Assembly: GCA_045630285.1 (NCBI GenBank)
Contig: JAZQSX010000007.1
Span: forward strand, 1 to 7,368
Reading direction: 5' to 3'
Length of the DNA stretch: 7,368 nt
DNA from: RGIG3009 sp045630285
GTDB taxonomy: Bacteria; Bacillota; Clostridia; Oscillospirales; Acutalibacteraceae
The number at the start of each line of letters is the position of its first letter. The first letter of the stretch is position 1. Position numbers and translations under genes: made by a program. The notes beneath the pieces were generated by a model. That model worked only from the letters and a program-made list of their open reading frames with translations, was not told the origin of the DNA and did not search any database. Below are positions 5,898 to 7,368 of this stretch, piece after piece.

Positions 5898-7247
5898 ATG
5901 GAAATTTGGTATCCGGCGGTTACCGCCTATATTGAAGAGTATCGAGATGAGATCGTTGAAAATCTCAAAGCGTTGGCACGAATCCCGTCGATCTCCAAGG
6001 CGGGGAAAGACGGCCTGCCGTTTGGCAAAGAGGTTGATGAAGCGTTACTGGCTGCCGCCAAGCTGTTTACCGACAGTGGGATTCCCATGGAAGTCAAGCA
6101 CGATGCGGGATATGCCCTTGCGGTGTGTGACGGTCAAGGCGACGGTATCGGTTTGTTTGGTCACGCCGATGTGGTGCCGGTCAACGATGATTGGGTGAAG
6201 ACCCAACCGTTCGAGCCGTTGGAGGAAAACGGCGTGCTGTACGGCCGTGGCGTCAGCGATAACAAAGCAGGCGTTATTGCGTGCTTGTATGCTTTGCGGG
6301 CGCTGAAAGCTGCGGGCGTGGAGTTGAAGAGCCGTCTGACGGTGTACGTTGGTGGTAGTGAAGAGACGGGTATGAAGGATCTGGAGGCCTTTGTCGAGCG
6401 TGAACGCATGCCGGAGGTTTCCATCACGCCGGACAGTGATTATCCCGTTAGTGTGGGGGAGAAGGGCATCCTTCACGTGGAGTGCCGCAGCCGTGAGGCG
6501 CTGACGGCGATCACCAAGTTTGAGGGCGGTCAGGCATACAACGTTGTTCTGGATCGAGTCACTGTTGAAATAAACGGTAAGCAGCAGATCTTTGAAGGCT
6601 TGGCAGCACATGCGGCACATCCGGAGCGTGGTGTCAATGCAGCGCACAAGGCGGCAGAAGCGTTGTGTGAGCGTGCAGACCTGTGCGACGATGATCGTCG
6701 CATTCTGATCGGTCTTCGTGACACCGTTTGCGGTTGCCACGGCGCAGAAGTGGACATTTTCAGCGAGGGTGCGTTTGGCAAGCTGAGCTGTGCCAACGGT
6801 ATCGTTCGTATCGAGGACGGTCATTTGGTATTTACGCTGGATATTCGTTACGGCAACGAGTTCGACCACGAAGCGGGAATTCCCCGACTGGTGGCGGCAA
6901 TGGATGCCCGTGGATTTGATGCGGTCATCAAATCCAACTCTCCCGGCTTCCTGCTGGACGAGAGCGGTGCGTATATGAGCTGCATTTTGCAATCCTACCG
7001 TGATGCGGCGGATCGTCCCGATGCTGCGCCGTATAAGACCTACGGCGGCACATACGCACGTCGTTTGCGCAACGCCTTTGCGGTGGATCACAGCTTGCCG
7101 TGGGATCGGTCGGCACTGAATCTTCCTGCCGGCCACGGCGGTGCGCATCAAAGCGACGAAACGTTGTCGATCGAGGCGTTGCTTGGTGGTATCAAGGCGC
7201 TCGCCCTGGCCCTCGGCCGATTGGATGATTGCCTGATCGGAGGATAA
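5898..7247 (+). CDS. pepV: M20-family dipeptidase, PepV type
   Basis: This 449-residue cytoplasmic zinc aminopeptidase would cleave dipeptides, a late step of peptide use. M20 residues are in order: His89 in FGHADVVPV (metal ligand), Asp121 in YGRGVSDNKAG (bridging ligand), Glu155-Glu156 in GGSEETGMKD (general base and ligand), Asp179 in TPDSDYP (ligand), and His417 in GGAHQSDE (ligand). The SDNKAG and TPDSDYPV segments are typical of the PepV/Sapep branch. A lid domain lies between about 190 and 320, with AAHAAHPERGVNA matching the region that holds the substrate-contacting histidine, and GGTYAR appears near the C-terminus. Length fits PepV (about 470). AAGGAGA lies 7 bases before the ATG and overlaps the stop of the upstream serine hydrolase. 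It is the last gene of the operon, followed by a terminator. Substrate could also be beta-alanyl or D-amino-acid dipeptides. Confidence 0.93.
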   Translation: MEIWYPAVTAYIEEYRDEIVENLKALARIPSISKAGKDGLPFGKEVDEALLAAAKLFTDSGIPMEVKHDAGYALAVCDGQGDGIGLFGHADVVPVNDDWVKTQPFEPLEENGVLYGRGVSDNKAGVIACLYALRALKAAGVELKSRLTVYVGGSEETGMKDLEAFVERERMPEVSITPDSDYPVSVGEKGILHVECRSREALTAITKFEGGQAYNVVLDRVTVEINGKQQIFEGLAAHAAHPERGVNAAHKAAEALCERADLCDDDRRILIGLRDTVCGCHGAEVDIFSEGAFGKLSCANGIVRIEDGHLVFTLDIRYGNEFDHEAGIPRLVAAMDARGFDAVIKSNSPGFLLDESGAYMSCILQSYRDAADRPDAAPYKTYGGTYARRLRNAFAVDHSLPWDRSALNLPAGHGGAHQSDETLSIEALLGGIKALALALGRLDDCLIGG

Positions 7248-7296
7248 ACCGAAAAGATTTTCACACCCTCGTTTTTTCTAACAGAACTATTATAAT

Positions 7297-7327
7297 GCCA
7301 CCGCACCGTTCGTGCGGGGGCGTTTTT
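7297..7327 (+). terminator. Intrinsic terminator of the serine hydrolase-pepV operon
   Basis: CCGCAC (7301-7306) pairs with GTGCGG (7312-7317). Beyond a single A/G mismatch the stem continues with GCC (7297-7299) and GGC (7319-7321). A T run (7323-7327) follows directly. It begins about 50 bases after the pepV stop. The stretch between them (7248-7296) holds no gene that I can support. Confidence 0.85.
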
Positions 7328-7361
7328 AACATGAAAAACGCCGCCTGCGCAGAGCCCCCGC
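7314..7361. repeat. Overlapping inverted repeats at the window edge
   Basis: Two further perfect inverted repeats share bases with the terminator. GGCGTTTTT (7319-7327) pairs with AAAAACGCC (7334-7342), and GCGGGGGC (7314-7321) pairs with GCCCCCGC (7354-7361). CTGCGCAG (7345-7352) is itself palindromic. The most likely meaning is a terminator for a converging minus-strand gene beyond 7368, because the minus strand reads into TTTTT after GGCGGCG. The structure is cut by the window end. Confidence 0.55.
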
Positions 7362-7368
7362 GGGGAGA

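Noticed and set aside
6045..7151. Minus-strand open frame of 368 codons opposite pepV
   Set aside because: PepV carries all M20 catalytic residues in the plus frame. The antisense frame is a by-product of GC-rich codon structure and has no motif or start signal.
7251..7262. GAAAA-GA-TTTTC inverted repeat just after pepV
   Set aside because: Five A/T-rich base pairs with a two-base loop cannot form a stable hairpin; the GC-rich stem at 7297 explains termination.
7291..7296. Perfect TATAAT after pepV, possibly promoting a small RNA
   Set aside because: There is no acceptable -35 at 16-18 bases upstream and no TG extension, and the hexamer is directly followed by the terminator hairpin.
7331..7368. 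ATG-initiated open frame running off the window end
   Set aside because: It has no ribosome binding site, begins inside a hairpin loop and encodes a low-complexity peptide over terminator-like sequence.

Overview
The window (7,368 bp) looks like a chromosomal segment of a moderately GC-rich anaerobic Firmicute, most likely a gut-type clostridium (Oscillospirales-like). The evidence is strong AGGAGG-type ribosome binding sites, near-consensus TTGACA-17-TATAAT promoters, compact intergenic spaces, a rubrerythrin, a PepV-type dipeptidase, and a reduced two-gene SUF module. The taxonomic placement is inference from gene content and style; there is no rRNA or marker gene to fix it.

Layout. (1) Positions 1-95: the tail of an unidentified plus-strand gene and a bidirectional terminator. 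(2) 100-1755, minus strand: a two-gene iron-sulfur cluster assembly operon. It has a SufC-like ATPase followed by a short SufB/SufD-like scaffold, matching the SMS (SUF-like minimal system) organisation, with no sufS, sufU or sufD beside it. (3) 1756-2910: a divergent intergenic region with an operator-like palindrome inside a strong promoter, then an AT-richer gene for an integral-membrane acyltransferase of the AT3 family. (4) 2905-2948: a 20-bp perfect hairpin that contains both stop codons of the converging acyltransferase and rubrerythrin genes. (5) 2947-4640, minus strand: rubrerythrin with its own perfect-consensus promoter, and upstream of it an SGNH/GDSL-family hydrolase. (6) 4641-4750: divergent promoters whose -35 boxes lie 3 bp apart. 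(7) 4751-7247, plus strand: a two-gene operon of a cytoplasmic beta-lactamase-fold serine hydrolase and an M20 dipeptidase (PepV type). (8) 7297-7368: an intrinsic terminator and overlapping GC-rich inverted repeats that run to the window edge.

How the genes work together. The SUF-like pair builds Fe-S clusters and rubrerythrin removes peroxide, both fitting an oxygen-sensitive anaerobe. The serine hydrolase and dipeptidase are co-transcribed and could act in sequence on small peptides or amide/ester substrates, but the substrate is not visible from sequence. The acyltransferase is compositionally distinct and may be an acquired single-gene insertion between housekeeping blocks. I see no CRISPR array, insertion sequence, tRNA, rRNA, riboswitch or phage gene. 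Apart from the minimal SUF pair and several unusually tight regulatory arrangements, the window is ordinary; I do not find convincing evidence for a wholly undescribed system.
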